Source: SMWC01 sp963581225 | GTDB taxonomy: Bacteria; Pseudomonadota; Gammaproteobacteria; Steroidobacterales; Rariloculaceae | DNA length: 31,908 bases | NCBI GenBank assembly: GCA_963581225.1 | Contig: CAUZMW010000017.1 | Span: forward strand, 1 to 31,908 | Reading direction: 5' to 3' | Shown: piece by piece, positions 7,656 through 14,239 of the stretch | Layout: every line of letters begins with the position of its first letter | Numbering within the stretch: position 1 is the stretch's first letter | The notes under the pieces: model-generated | The model's input: only the letters and a program-made list of their open reading frames with translations | Database searches by the model: none | Told to the model about the DNA's origin: nothing | Position numbers and translations under genes: made by a program

Positions 7656-8245
7656 TATTGCTGCCTCTCCGCCGCCCGCGCGTGGGCGATGAACATCTGT
7701 ATCTTCTCCGGATCTTTCGTTCCTGGTTCGCTCTCGACTCCACTGGAGACATCGACTCCCCAGGGTTCGACCGCATGGATGGCCTCGGCCACGTTGTGTG
7801 CATCCAAGCCGCCGGCCAGAATCACATGCGTCGCGGCTGTGATGGCCGCCGCCTCGCGCCAGTTTGCCACTTCTCCGCTGCCGCTCTTCGATCCCTCGAA
7901 GAGAATGCGAGCGGGAAGCACGGCGGGGTTCAGCCGGCCGTGCCGATACACCGGCAATGGCTGACAGCCCGCAGGAAGATCGAGCGCCTGAAAGTCTTCG
8001 GCGTCGGTCTGCAACCAGTCCGGTGCGAACCGCTCCCGGACTTCCTGCCATTCTTCGGCACTCGGATGCTGCATGATGGCGACGCGTACCAGATTTTCCG
8101 GCAGGTCCCTGCAGAGCTCGGCTGCCTTGTCGGGTGCGATACGCCGCGGCGACTCGGCGAAGACAAAACCGACGGCATCTGCACCTGCCGTTACGGCTGC
8201 GTGGATGGCATTCTCGCTCGTCATTCCGCAGATCTTTACGAACAC
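7655..8245 (-). CDS. trpF: Phosphoribosylanthranilate isomerase
   Basis: TrpF catalyses the Amadori rearrangement of phosphoribosylanthranilate to CdRP, the third step of the tryptophan branch. At 196 residues it is a normal-length free-standing enzyme, not fused to TrpC as in enteric bacteria. The N-terminal KICGMTSENA contains catalytic Cys6; the C-terminal VILAGGLDAHNV and GVDVSSGVESEPGTKD blocks bind the phosphate. At the place where many family members carry the general-acid aspartate (LLD...GGTG), this protein reads ILFEGSKSGSGE, with a glutamate at 117. I believe such glutamate variants occur in other bacterial TrpF proteins, so activity is still expected. It overlaps trpC by 10 bases and touches trpB by 1 base. 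Confidence 0.94.
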   Translation of the reverse strand: MFVKICGMTSENAIHAAVTAGADAVGFVFAESPRRIAPDKAAELCRDLPENLVRVAIMQHPSAEEWQEVRERFAPDWLQTDAEDFQALDLPAGCQPLPVYRHGRLNPAVLPARILFEGSKSGSGEVANWREAAAITAATHVILAGGLDAHNVAEAIHAVEPWGVDVSSGVESEPGTKDPEKIQMFIAHARAAERQQ

Positions 8246-9084
8246 GCGCTCATCTCCGTGCGCTGTTCGGTGCCTGCAGCAATGAGGCGGGCGACGGCTT
8301 GCACGGGTTCGGGCGACTGCATGAGCGCGGAGCCTACCAACGCCGCCTTATAGCCCAGTTGTGCAATGGCGCGGATCTCTTCGTCGCCCTGGATGCCGCT
8401 CTCGGCAACGGCCGTCAGTCCTACCGGCAGATGCTCCGCGAGTGCCGCGAAGCGATCGAAGTTTACGGCGAGACTTTTCAGATCACGGCAGTTCACTCCA
8501 CACAGTACCGGCGCATTATCCGGGGCGAGTCGTGGCCCGGCTAATTTCCCTATTCGTTCGAGATCCTGAATGTCGAAGGCCTCTAGCAGGACGAATAGAC
8601 CGAGGTCGCGTGCACACGTCAGCAGTGTCTCGGTTTCTTCGTCGGTCAGCATTTTCACGATCACGAGCACCCCCCCTGCTCCGGCGGCCTTGGCTTCCAA
8701 TACTTGATAGGGGTTGGTAAGAAAGTCCTTCCGCATCGCAGGAATACCGGCAGAAGTGAGAATCGAGGCGGCTTCCCGAAGATGGGTCAGCGTGCCCTTG
8801 AACTCCGTCGGTTCTGTCAGCACGGAAATGACCGCGGCGCCGCCGGTCGCGTAGGCGTTGATCTGCGAATCGCGATCGAAGTGCGGCTCCGCCAGGGAAC
8901 CGGTCGCTGGTGAGCGAAGCTTCAACTCCGCGATCAGATCGAACTCGCCGAGTCGCAGCGCCGGCGTATCCGCTACAGCGGTCGCCCGGGCGCGCAGCGC
9001 GGTTTCGGATTCCCGCGCGCGAGCCAGACTAACGCGATCGCGGCTGGCACTCGCCATACGGTCGAGAAATGAATCGCCTCTCAC
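8236..9084 (-). CDS. trpC: Indole-3-glycerol-phosphate synthase
   Basis: TrpC converts CdRP to indole-3-glycerol phosphate with loss of CO2 and water. The protein is 282 residues, a single TIM-barrel domain with a short helical N-terminal extension. Catalytic positions known from characterised IGPS enzymes are all present: E53 and K55 in IAELKLRSPATG, K119 in AMRKDFLTNPYQV, E168 in FVLLEAFD, N198 in GVNCRDLKS and E228 in AVAESGI. The segment ELKLRSP is a little different from the common E-x-K-x-x-SP-S pattern but keeps the key residues. Its start overlaps the trpD stop by 4 bases (ATGA type) and its stop overlaps trpF by 10 bases, consistent with one translationally coupled operon. Confidence 0.96.
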   Translation of the reverse strand: MRGDSFLDRMASASRDRVSLARARESETALRARATAVADTPALRLGEFDLIAELKLRSPATGSLAEPHFDRDSQINAYATGGAAVISVLTEPTEFKGTLTHLREAASILTSAGIPAMRKDFLTNPYQVLEAKAAGAGGVLVIVKMLTDEETETLLTCARDLGLFVLLEAFDIQDLERIGKLAGPRLAPDNAPVLCGVNCRDLKSLAVNFDRFAALAEHLPVGLTAVAESGIQGDEEIRAIAQLGYKAALVGSALMQSPEPVQAVARLIAAGTEQRTEMSACS

Positions 9085-10115
9085 GCGCGGAGTTCCTGGC
9101 CGAACGCTTGCAGACGTTCGAGAAATTCGGCTGCGCTACCGTCGTCAATTGCCTGACGAGCGCGTCGCACCGCGCTCTCCGCATCCGGCTCCGCGCCCGT
9201 GACTTCGAGCGCCAAGGCCGCGCCCAGCACGAGTGCGTCACGGTGCGCCGGCGTGTCCTCGCCGCGAAGCGCGGCCGCGAGTCGCGCGCTGTTGTCGCCT
9301 GCCTCGCCACCGAGTAGATCCTCGGCGCTGCAGCGTGCTATCCCTAAGTCGGCAGGATCGCGAACACTTCGTTGCACCAGGCCGTGCCGGACATCGAAAC
9401 ACAGGAACGGCCCGACCGGGGTCGCCTCGTCCCAACCCGGCGCGCCGTGAACGACGAAGCTGCGTTCTGCATCCATGCCGGATAGCGTTTGCGCCATGAC
9501 TTCGGCCATCTCCTCGCTGAACGCTCCGATCACGTGGAAGGGCGGCGATACCGGGTTGGCGAGGGGACCGAGAATATTGAAGACCGTGCGTACGCCGAGG
9601 GCTCCGCGCACCGGCCCGATGCTTTTCATGGCTGGGTGGTAGTGCGGCGCGAATAGAAAGGTAAACCCCAATGCTGCGAGACTTCGGCCCGCCTGCGCTT
9701 CATCGAGCGGTATCGGTAGGCCTAGCGCCTCGAGCGCGTCGGCGCTGCCCGAACGGCTCGAGATCGATCGGTTGCCGTGCTTGACGACCTGGAGTCCAGA
9801 GGCGGCCGCCAGTAGTGCGCTACCGGTCGATAGGTTCAAACTGCCTGAGTTATCGCCGCCGGTACCCACGATATCGACGTAGGGTCCGCCTGCCGGGATG
9901 TTCGGTCGTCGCGACAGTTCCCGCATAGCCTGTGCGAAACCGCGAATTTCGCTGGCGGCTTCGCCCTTGTGCCGCAAGGCGATCAGCAGGCCGCCGGCCA
10001 GGGCCGGTGGAATTTTGTCTTCAGCCATCGATCGGAGAACCGACGCCGCTTCCGCTTCGCTGAGATCCGAGCCCGCCAAGACGCGCTCCAGCAATTCAAC
10101 CGTATCGGTGCTCAC
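9081..10115 (-). CDS. trpD: Anthranilate phosphoribosyltransferase
   Basis: TrpD transfers the phosphoribosyl group of PRPP to anthranilate. It is 344 residues, the usual length for the free-standing (not TrpG-fused) form. Visible signatures: the PRPP/glycine loop VDIVGTGGDNSGSLNLST (GTGGD at 84-88), KHGNRSISSRSGSAD (112-126), and FLFAPHYHPAMKSIGPVRGALGVRT, which is typical of the family, here split as FLFAPHYHPAMKS and VRGALGVRT. The acidic Mg-binding pair follows near residues 220-225 (GAPGWDEATP region). It starts 11 bases after the trpG stop and overlaps trpC by 4 bases. Note that TrpG is encoded separately just upstream, unlike the fused TrpGD of E. coli. Confidence 0.97.
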   Translation of the reverse strand: MSTDTVELLERVLAGSDLSEAEAASVLRSMAEDKIPPALAGGLLIALRHKGEAASEIRGFAQAMRELSRRPNIPAGGPYVDIVGTGGDNSGSLNLSTGSALLAAASGLQVVKHGNRSISSRSGSADALEALGLPIPLDEAQAGRSLAALGFTFLFAPHYHPAMKSIGPVRGALGVRTVFNILGPLANPVSPPFHVIGAFSEEMAEVMAQTLSGMDAERSFVVHGAPGWDEATPVGPFLCFDVRHGLVQRSVRDPADLGIARCSAEDLLGGEAGDNSARLAAALRGEDTPAHRDALVLGAALALEVTGAEPDAESAVRRARQAIDDGSAAEFLERLQAFGQELRA

Positions 10116-10126
10116 GTTTCAGCTCC

Positions 10127-10714
10127 TTAACCGCCTGCCCGCCCGGGATAGAGGAAGTTCTCGAGTAGAGTGGGGCCGGACGGTGTCAGTACACTTTCCG
10201 GATGGAACTGGACGCCCTCTATCGGCAGCTCCGTGTGGCGAACGCCCATAATTTCGTTGACGTCCGTCGTCGCGGAGATCTGCAGCGATTCGGGGACGCG
10301 ACTACGATTGGCGGCTAGCGAATGATAACGCCCGGCCTCGAACGGGTTTGGTAGGCCGCGGTAGAGCGTGAACCCATCATGTTCTACCTGAGAGGTCTTG
10401 CCGTGCATGAGCACGCCGGCTGCCACGATCTCGCCGCCGAAGTGCTGGACGATACATTGGTGGCCGAGGCAGACGCCGAGCAAGGGAATTTTGCCCGCAA
10501 AGGCTTCGATCATGGCCAGCGACCGTCCGGCGTCGTCGGGGCGACCGGGACCCGGCGAGATAACGAGGTGGGTTGGATTCAGCTCGGCCGCCTCGCCGAC
10601 ATCAATGGCATCGTTACGGTGTACGATAACTTCCGCCTCGAGTACCAGGAACGCCTGTACCAGGTTGTAGGTGAAAGAGTCGTAGTTGTCGATTAACAGC
10701 AGACGCGCACTCAC
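10127..10714 (-). CDS. trpG: Anthranilate synthase glutamine amidotransferase subunit
   Basis: This class I glutamine amidotransferase (195 residues) supplies ammonia from glutamine to TrpE. The catalytic triad is visible: Cys82 in LLGVCLGHQCIVQHFGG, and His171 with Glu173 in VQFHPESVLTPSG. The N-terminal LLLIDNYDSFTYNLVQ and the oxyanion-region ISPGPGRPDDAG are standard. Family members may serve both anthranilate and p-aminobenzoate synthesis (TrpG/PabA). Its position inside a complete trp operon, overlapping trpE by 4 bases, argues that anthranilate synthesis is its main job, but a double role cannot be excluded because no pabA is seen in the window. Confidence 0.95.
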   Translation of the reverse strand: MSARLLLIDNYDSFTYNLVQAFLVLEAEVIVHRNDAIDVGEAAELNPTHLVISPGPGRPDDAGRSLAMIEAFAGKIPLLGVCLGHQCIVQHFGGEIVAAGVLMHGKTSQVEHDGFTLYRGLPNPFEAGRYHSLAANRSRVPESLQISATTDVNEIMGVRHTELPIEGVQFHPESVLTPSGPTLLENFLYPGRAGG

Positions 10715-12096
10715 AGGCCTTCCTCCGCAATCTCAAGGGCACGCCTCAAGATCGCACTTTTCGCCAGCACTTCCTCGTACTCGCGCTCGGGGTCGCTGTC
10801 CGCCACGATGCCGGCACCGGCCTGGAAACTATACTCGCCGCCGTTAAATACTATCGTCCGGATCGTGATGGCCTGGTCCATGTTGCCGTTCTTGGCAAAG
10901 TACCCGACGGTGCCGGCGTACAATCCGCGGCCCACGGGTTCCATGCCGGCGATGAGCTCCATCGCCCGTACCTTAGGTGCGCCGACGAGCGTACCGGCGG
11001 GAAAGGTGGCAGCAAACAGGTCGGGCGCGTCCTTGTCCGCGACGATCTCGCCGCGTACGCCGCTAACGATGTGCATGACATGGCTGTACCTCTCTATATT
11101 CCGGTACGGCTTGACGTGGACGGAGCCGGCCGTCGCGACTCGCCCGAGGTCGTTGCGAGCGAGATCCACGAGCATGATGTGTTCGGCGTTTTCCTTGGGA
11201 TCGGCGAGTAACTCCTCCTCAAGGGCGAGATCCTCGGCACTCGTCTGACCGCGGGGACGGGTGCCGGCGATCGGGCTCAGCGAGGCGCTGCGACCATCGA
11301 GTCGTACCAGGGCCTCCGGCGAAGAGCCGGCGATCGTGAGCTCGCCGATCTCAAGGAAATACATATACGGTGAGGGGTTCAATAATCTAAGAGCCCGGTA
11401 ACACTGAAACGGATCGAGATCGGTCGTGCCGCTGAAACGAACCGAGAGAACGATCTGATAGATATCGCCAGCCGTAATATGCGTTTTACACTGGTTGACT
11501 GCTGCCTTGAACTCGTCCCGGCTGAGGCTGCTAACGGCTTCGGAGAAACCGCCCTGTCTCTTGCCGCTTCCGATACCGCTGCGCAGGGCCTGGATTACGT
11601 CCTGTCTAAGCGCCTGGCGTTCATCGTCCGTACCCGAATGCAGCAACGCGACCCGACGGGTCAGGTGGTCGAATATCAACAGGGATTCGGGCGCGACATA
11701 AGCAGCTTGCGGGAGTCCTTCATACGGCGGGTGGTTGTCTGGCAAGCGTTCGAAATAACGCACGACGTCATAACCCGTCGCGCCGACGAGGCCGCCGGCA
11801 AACGGGATACCCTCGATTACCGGGTTGAGCTGCGGGCTCGCCGCTAACGCGTCGCGCACGACGGCGAGCCAGGCGGCGCCGCTGTCGGGTCGCGGCACGG
11901 CCTCGCCGTTGACTCGTAGTACGTCTGGATAGAGCTCCAGGGTTAGCCGGGCACCGAGTCCCAGGAACGAATAACGTGCCAGGCGTTCGCCGCCCTCTAC
12001 ACTCTCCAACAGGAAGCACGGCTTGAATTGCTTGAGCTTCATATAGGCCGAGACTGGCGTATCCAGGTCAGCTGCGATGTCGAACGGCGCTTTCAT
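10711..12096 (-). CDS. trpE: Anthranilate synthase component I
   Basis: TrpE makes anthranilate from chorismate and is the first committed and feedback-controlled enzyme of the pathway. The protein is 461 residues. The tryptophan-binding feedback motif LLES (29-32) followed ten residues later by Ser43 is intact, so allosteric inhibition by tryptophan is expected. The chorismate-binding C-terminal domain shows IAGSSPEALVRL, PIAGTRPRG, LLADPKENAEHIMLVDLARND (split here as LLADPKENAEH and MLVDLARND), FPAGTLVGAPKVRAMELI and QAGAGIVADSDPEREYEE. The ATG at 12096 is chosen because an in-frame TAA lies three codons upstream. It is preceded by the leader peptide gene and attenuator hairpin described separately, and overlaps trpG by 4 bases. 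Confidence 0.98.
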   Translation of the reverse strand: MKAPFDIAADLDTPVSAYMKLKQFKPCFLLESVEGGERLARYSFLGLGARLTLELYPDVLRVNGEAVPRPDSGAAWLAVVRDALAASPQLNPVIEGIPFAGGLVGATGYDVVRYFERLPDNHPPYEGLPQAAYVAPESLLIFDHLTRRVALLHSGTDDERQALRQDVIQALRSGIGSGKRQGGFSEAVSSLSRDEFKAAVNQCKTHITAGDIYQIVLSVRFSGTTDLDPFQCYRALRLLNPSPYMYFLEIGELTIAGSSPEALVRLDGRSASLSPIAGTRPRGQTSAEDLALEEELLADPKENAEHIMLVDLARNDLGRVATAGSVHVKPYRNIERYSHVMHIVSGVRGEIVADKDAPDLFAATFPAGTLVGAPKVRAMELIAGMEPVGRGLYAGTVGYFAKNGNMDQAITIRTIVFNGGEYSFQAGAGIVADSDPEREYEEVLAKSAILRRALEIAEEGL

Positions 12097-12120
12097 CGTC
12101 GGTTAAATTTCACAAGCTGT

Positions 12121-12162
12121 AGAAATAAAAAAACCCATCACCGCGTGGGCGGAGATGGGTTT
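12121..12162 (-). terminator. trp attenuator terminator hairpin (segments 3:4)
   Basis: On the minus strand, AAACCCATC (12154-12162) pairs perfectly with GATGGGTTT (12131-12139) across a GC-rich loop. It is followed at once by a T-rich tract (the run of A on the plus strand at 12127-12133, then more at 12121-12125). This intrinsic terminator lies after the trpL stop and 25 bases before the trpE start codon. Its 5' arm is also the partner of the antiterminator segment, so termination should depend on where the leader ribosome sits. Confidence 0.93.
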
Positions 12163-12234
12163 GCCTTGATCGAGTTGGACTCGTCGGTCTAGGCGCGCAC
12201 TACCCTCTCCACTGGGGACCTTTGCCACCAGCGG
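12149..12234 (-). promoter_or_regulatory. trp attenuator alternative pairings (1:2 and antiterminator 2:3)
   Basis: Segment 1 CCGCTGG (12228-12234, containing the first Trp codon) can pair with segment 2 CCAGTGG (12209-12215) in a 7-bp stem with one G-U. Segment 2 GTGGAGAGGGT (12202-12212) can instead pair with segment 3 ACCCATCTCCGC (12149-12160) in an 11-bp stem with one bulged A and one G-U. The 2:3 stem uses the 5' arm of the terminator hairpin, so the two are mutually exclusive. This is the expected logic of ribosome-mediated attenuation: stalled ribosome (low Trp-tRNA) gives 2:3 and readthrough into trpE; a freely moving ribosome gives 3:4 and termination. All pairings were read by eye; no folding energies were computed. 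Confidence 0.85.
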
Positions 12235-12269
12235 TCGGTACGGGAATGCTTGCGCGCAGATCGGTCCAT
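12189..12269 (-). CDS. trpL: trp operon leader peptide with tandem Trp codons
   Basis: A 26-codon ORF on the minus strand reading ATG at 12267-12269 to TAG at 12189-12191. Residues 14-15 are tandem tryptophans (codons TGG TGG at 12225-12230), in the stretch RTDRWWQRSPVE; seven of 26 residues are arginine. It sits 92 bases upstream of trpE, between a plausible promoter and a terminator hairpin, and the surrounding RNA can form the alternative 1:2, 2:3 and 3:4 pairings of a classic attenuator. A ribosome stalled at the Trp codons would cover segment 1 and favour the antiterminator. No clear Shine-Dalgarno sequence precedes the ATG. The combination of position, WW codons and pairings makes this a confident call although the ORF is very short. 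Confidence 0.93.
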   Translation of the reverse strand: MDRSARKHSRTDRWWQRSPVERVVRA

Positions 12270-12277
12270 GGGGCGAG

Positions 12278-12307
12278 AGTATGTCCTTGCGGGCTCTCGG
12301 GGGTCAA
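12278..12307 (-). promoter_or_regulatory. Candidate sigma-70 promoter of the trp operon
   Basis: On the minus strand TTGACC (12302-12307; five of six bases of the -35 consensus) is followed after 18 bases by CATACT (12278-12283; four of six of the -10 consensus). The -10 element ends only 8 bases before the trpL ATG, so the transcript would begin at or next to the start codon. No TrpR-type operator palindrome was recognised. This is a consensus match only. Confidence 0.42.
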
Positions 12308-12328
12308 GTTCGACGCGGCTGATAGGCG

Positions 12329-14167
12329 TCAGAGATCATAGATCATGGGCAATACGATCGAAAATCCGAGCCACATCAAGGCGGTAAGCGGTACTCCGGC
12401 GCGTATAAAATCGGAGAATTTGTAGCCGCCGGCCGACAACAGCAGCAAATTCGTCTGGTACCCATACGGGGTGGCATAGCTCATATTAACGCCGAAAATT
12501 ACGGCCAAGACGAACGGTTCCGCGGGCACGCTGAGCTCGCTAGCCATCTGGATAGCAATGGGAGTGCCGATGATGCCGGCGGCGGCGTTGGAGACGACGT
12601 TCGTCAGAATTGCCATGACGAGCATCAGGGAGCTCAGTATGAACGGCGTCGGCAGCAGCCGGACGCTCTCGACGAAGACCTGCGCAATATACAGAGCGCC
12701 GCCCGTCTGAGTCATCGCAAGCCCGAGCGCCAAACTCGCGACGATGATCATCACGACCTGAGGCGACAGCGCGCCGGCCGCGACCTCCCACGTCAGACAG
12801 CGCGTCGCGAGCATCGCGCCTACGCCGACGATAGCGCTCACGGAGATCGGCAGCAAACCGCCCGCGGCCGCCAGGACGACCAGGATCATGATGCCCAGTG
12901 CCCGGCCGGAACGGTGGGTTCGCGGCAGATCCGTCGTGCCGTCGAGGACCAACGCGCTGCCCGAGCGCTTCAGCTGCTCGAGCTGCGTATCGGCGCCTTG
13001 TACAAGAACCACGTCGCCGACGCGTAGACGCGTGGCGCCGATATCGCCGCTGATGTCCTCGGCGCCGGGTTCGCGGGCGCGATGCACGGCAAGCGGCAAT
13101 AGACTCGTCCGCTGAGCGAAGCGTGTCCCCGTGAGACTGGCGCGATGTAACAGAGAGCCGCGCGTCACGACGATCTCCGCGAGATGTTGCCGGTCCTTGA
13201 GGGCGCTGACTTTTCCGGTGAGCGTGATATCGTCGGCGCCGAGGTCGCTGTGCAACGTGGCGCCGAGTTGCTTTTCAAACTGCTTTAAACGCTCGGGCGT
13301 ATCTCTGACGGCCAGACGATCGCCGGCCAGGATCGTTACCGATGGTAATTTCGTAACAGACAATCCCTCGCCGCGATCGATCCGATCCACGCGCATCTCG
13401 TTGTCGGTCAACGCAAGACCCTCGGCGAATGTCAGACCGCAAGCGGCACTGGCATCGTGAATGTGGAACATTGCGTTAAATACGCGCGGCGAGCGATCCG
13501 ATAAAGGTTGCTTCCTCTCGGGAAGAAGCCGCGGTGCGACGAGCCACAGGTACAGTAGGCCGACGACGCCGACCATCAACACGGGCAACGTAAAGTCAAA
13601 CATCCCGAACGGCTCAAGCCCCTGGTCCGCTGCGATGCCGACGACGAGTAGATTGGTGGAAGTGCCTATCGTCGTGGCCATGCCGCCGATCAGTGTTGCG
13701 AAACCGATCGGCATCAGGATCGAGGACGGCGCGAGCTTATTCCGTACTGCCACACCGATCAGCATCGGTAGCAGCATGACGACGACCGGGGTGTTGTTAA
13801 CGAATGCGCTCAGCATTGCCGCGATCAACATCGTCGCGAGGCTGGCCAGCTTGGGTTTGGCCGTCCAGGCTTTTGCCAGGGATAAGGCCAGCGGTTGCAG
13901 CGCGCCCGTCGCTTCGAGTCCCTTGCCCAAGATCATGAGCGCGCAGATTGTGATCAAAGCCTCGTTCCCGAAGCCGGCGAGAAAAGAGGTCGGTTCCAGC
14001 TGCTCGCCGTTCGCCTCGTACGGGAACAGCTGAAAACTGACGACGAGAATGACCAGGATCGCAAGGCCGGAGGCCTCCAGGGGCAGCCAATCGCGCGTGA
14101 ACAGGTACAGTGCCAGCGGCGTAAGCAGCAGGACAAAGATGCCATGAGAGTCCGGTAAGATGGGCAC
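12329..14167 (-). CDS. SLC13/DASS-family anion permease with internal RCK_C domains
   Basis: An inner-membrane transporter of about 612 residues. Hydrophobic helices fill residues about 1-190 and 385-612. Between them is a soluble stretch of about 190 residues that looks like two RCK_C (TrkA-C) domains (VTKLPSVTILAGDRLAVRDTPERL; then ATRLRVGDVVLVQGADTQLEQL, both given here in part). The signature SAFVNNTPVVVMLLPML in the first half and its repeat ILTNVVSNAAAGIIG in the second are the paired SNT/SNA-type substrate and sodium sites of the DASS fold, and TTIGTSTNLLV fits too. Such proteins move sulfate, dicarboxylates or other anions with Na+ or H+; the substrate cannot be named. I chose a GTG start at 14165-14167 because upstream codons to 14377 read back through the divergent ABC gene and lack membrane character. 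It ends 60 bases before trpL, with no terminator seen between. Confidence 0.88.
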   Translation of the reverse strand: MPILPDSHGIFVLLLTPLALYLFTRDWLPLEASGLAILVILVVSFQLFPYEANGEQLEPTSFLAGFGNEALITICALMILGKGLEATGALQPLALSLAKAWTAKPKLASLATMLIAAMLSAFVNNTPVVVMLLPMLIGVAVRNKLAPSSILMPIGFATLIGGMATTIGTSTNLLVVGIAADQGLEPFGMFDFTLPVLMVGVVGLLYLWLVAPRLLPERKQPLSDRSPRVFNAMFHIHDASAACGLTFAEGLALTDNEMRVDRIDRGEGLSVTKLPSVTILAGDRLAVRDTPERLKQFEKQLGATLHSDLGADDITLTGKVSALKDRQHLAEIVVTRGSLLHRASLTGTRFAQRTSLLPLAVHRAREPGAEDISGDIGATRLRVGDVVLVQGADTQLEQLKRSGSALVLDGTTDLPRTHRSGRALGIMILVVLAAAGGLLPISVSAIVGVGAMLATRCLTWEVAAGALSPQVVMIIVASLALGLAMTQTGGALYIAQVFVESVRLLPTPFILSSLMLVMAILTNVVSNAAAGIIGTPIAIQMASELSVPAEPFVLAVIFGVNMSYATPYGYQTNLLLLSAGGYKFSDFIRAGVPLTALMWLGFSIVLPMIYDL

Positions 14168-14239
14168 AGATTGCTTCTTGGATTGTGGCCTAGTGGTCCA
14201 ACAGGGTTCTATTGATAGGTTCAGCGAAACCCTAATACC

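Noticed and set aside
7656..8051. A 132-residue N-terminal extension of TrpB.
   Set aside because: It lies wholly inside trpF on the same strand, is arginine/serine-rich shadow sequence, and the ATG at 7655 gives a normal TrpB N-terminus next to the trpF stop.
12290..12330. A TrpR repressor operator in the trp promoter region.
   Set aside because: Only CGAACTTGAC vaguely recalls half of the E. coli operator; the palindrome is absent, and attenuation alone explains the control.
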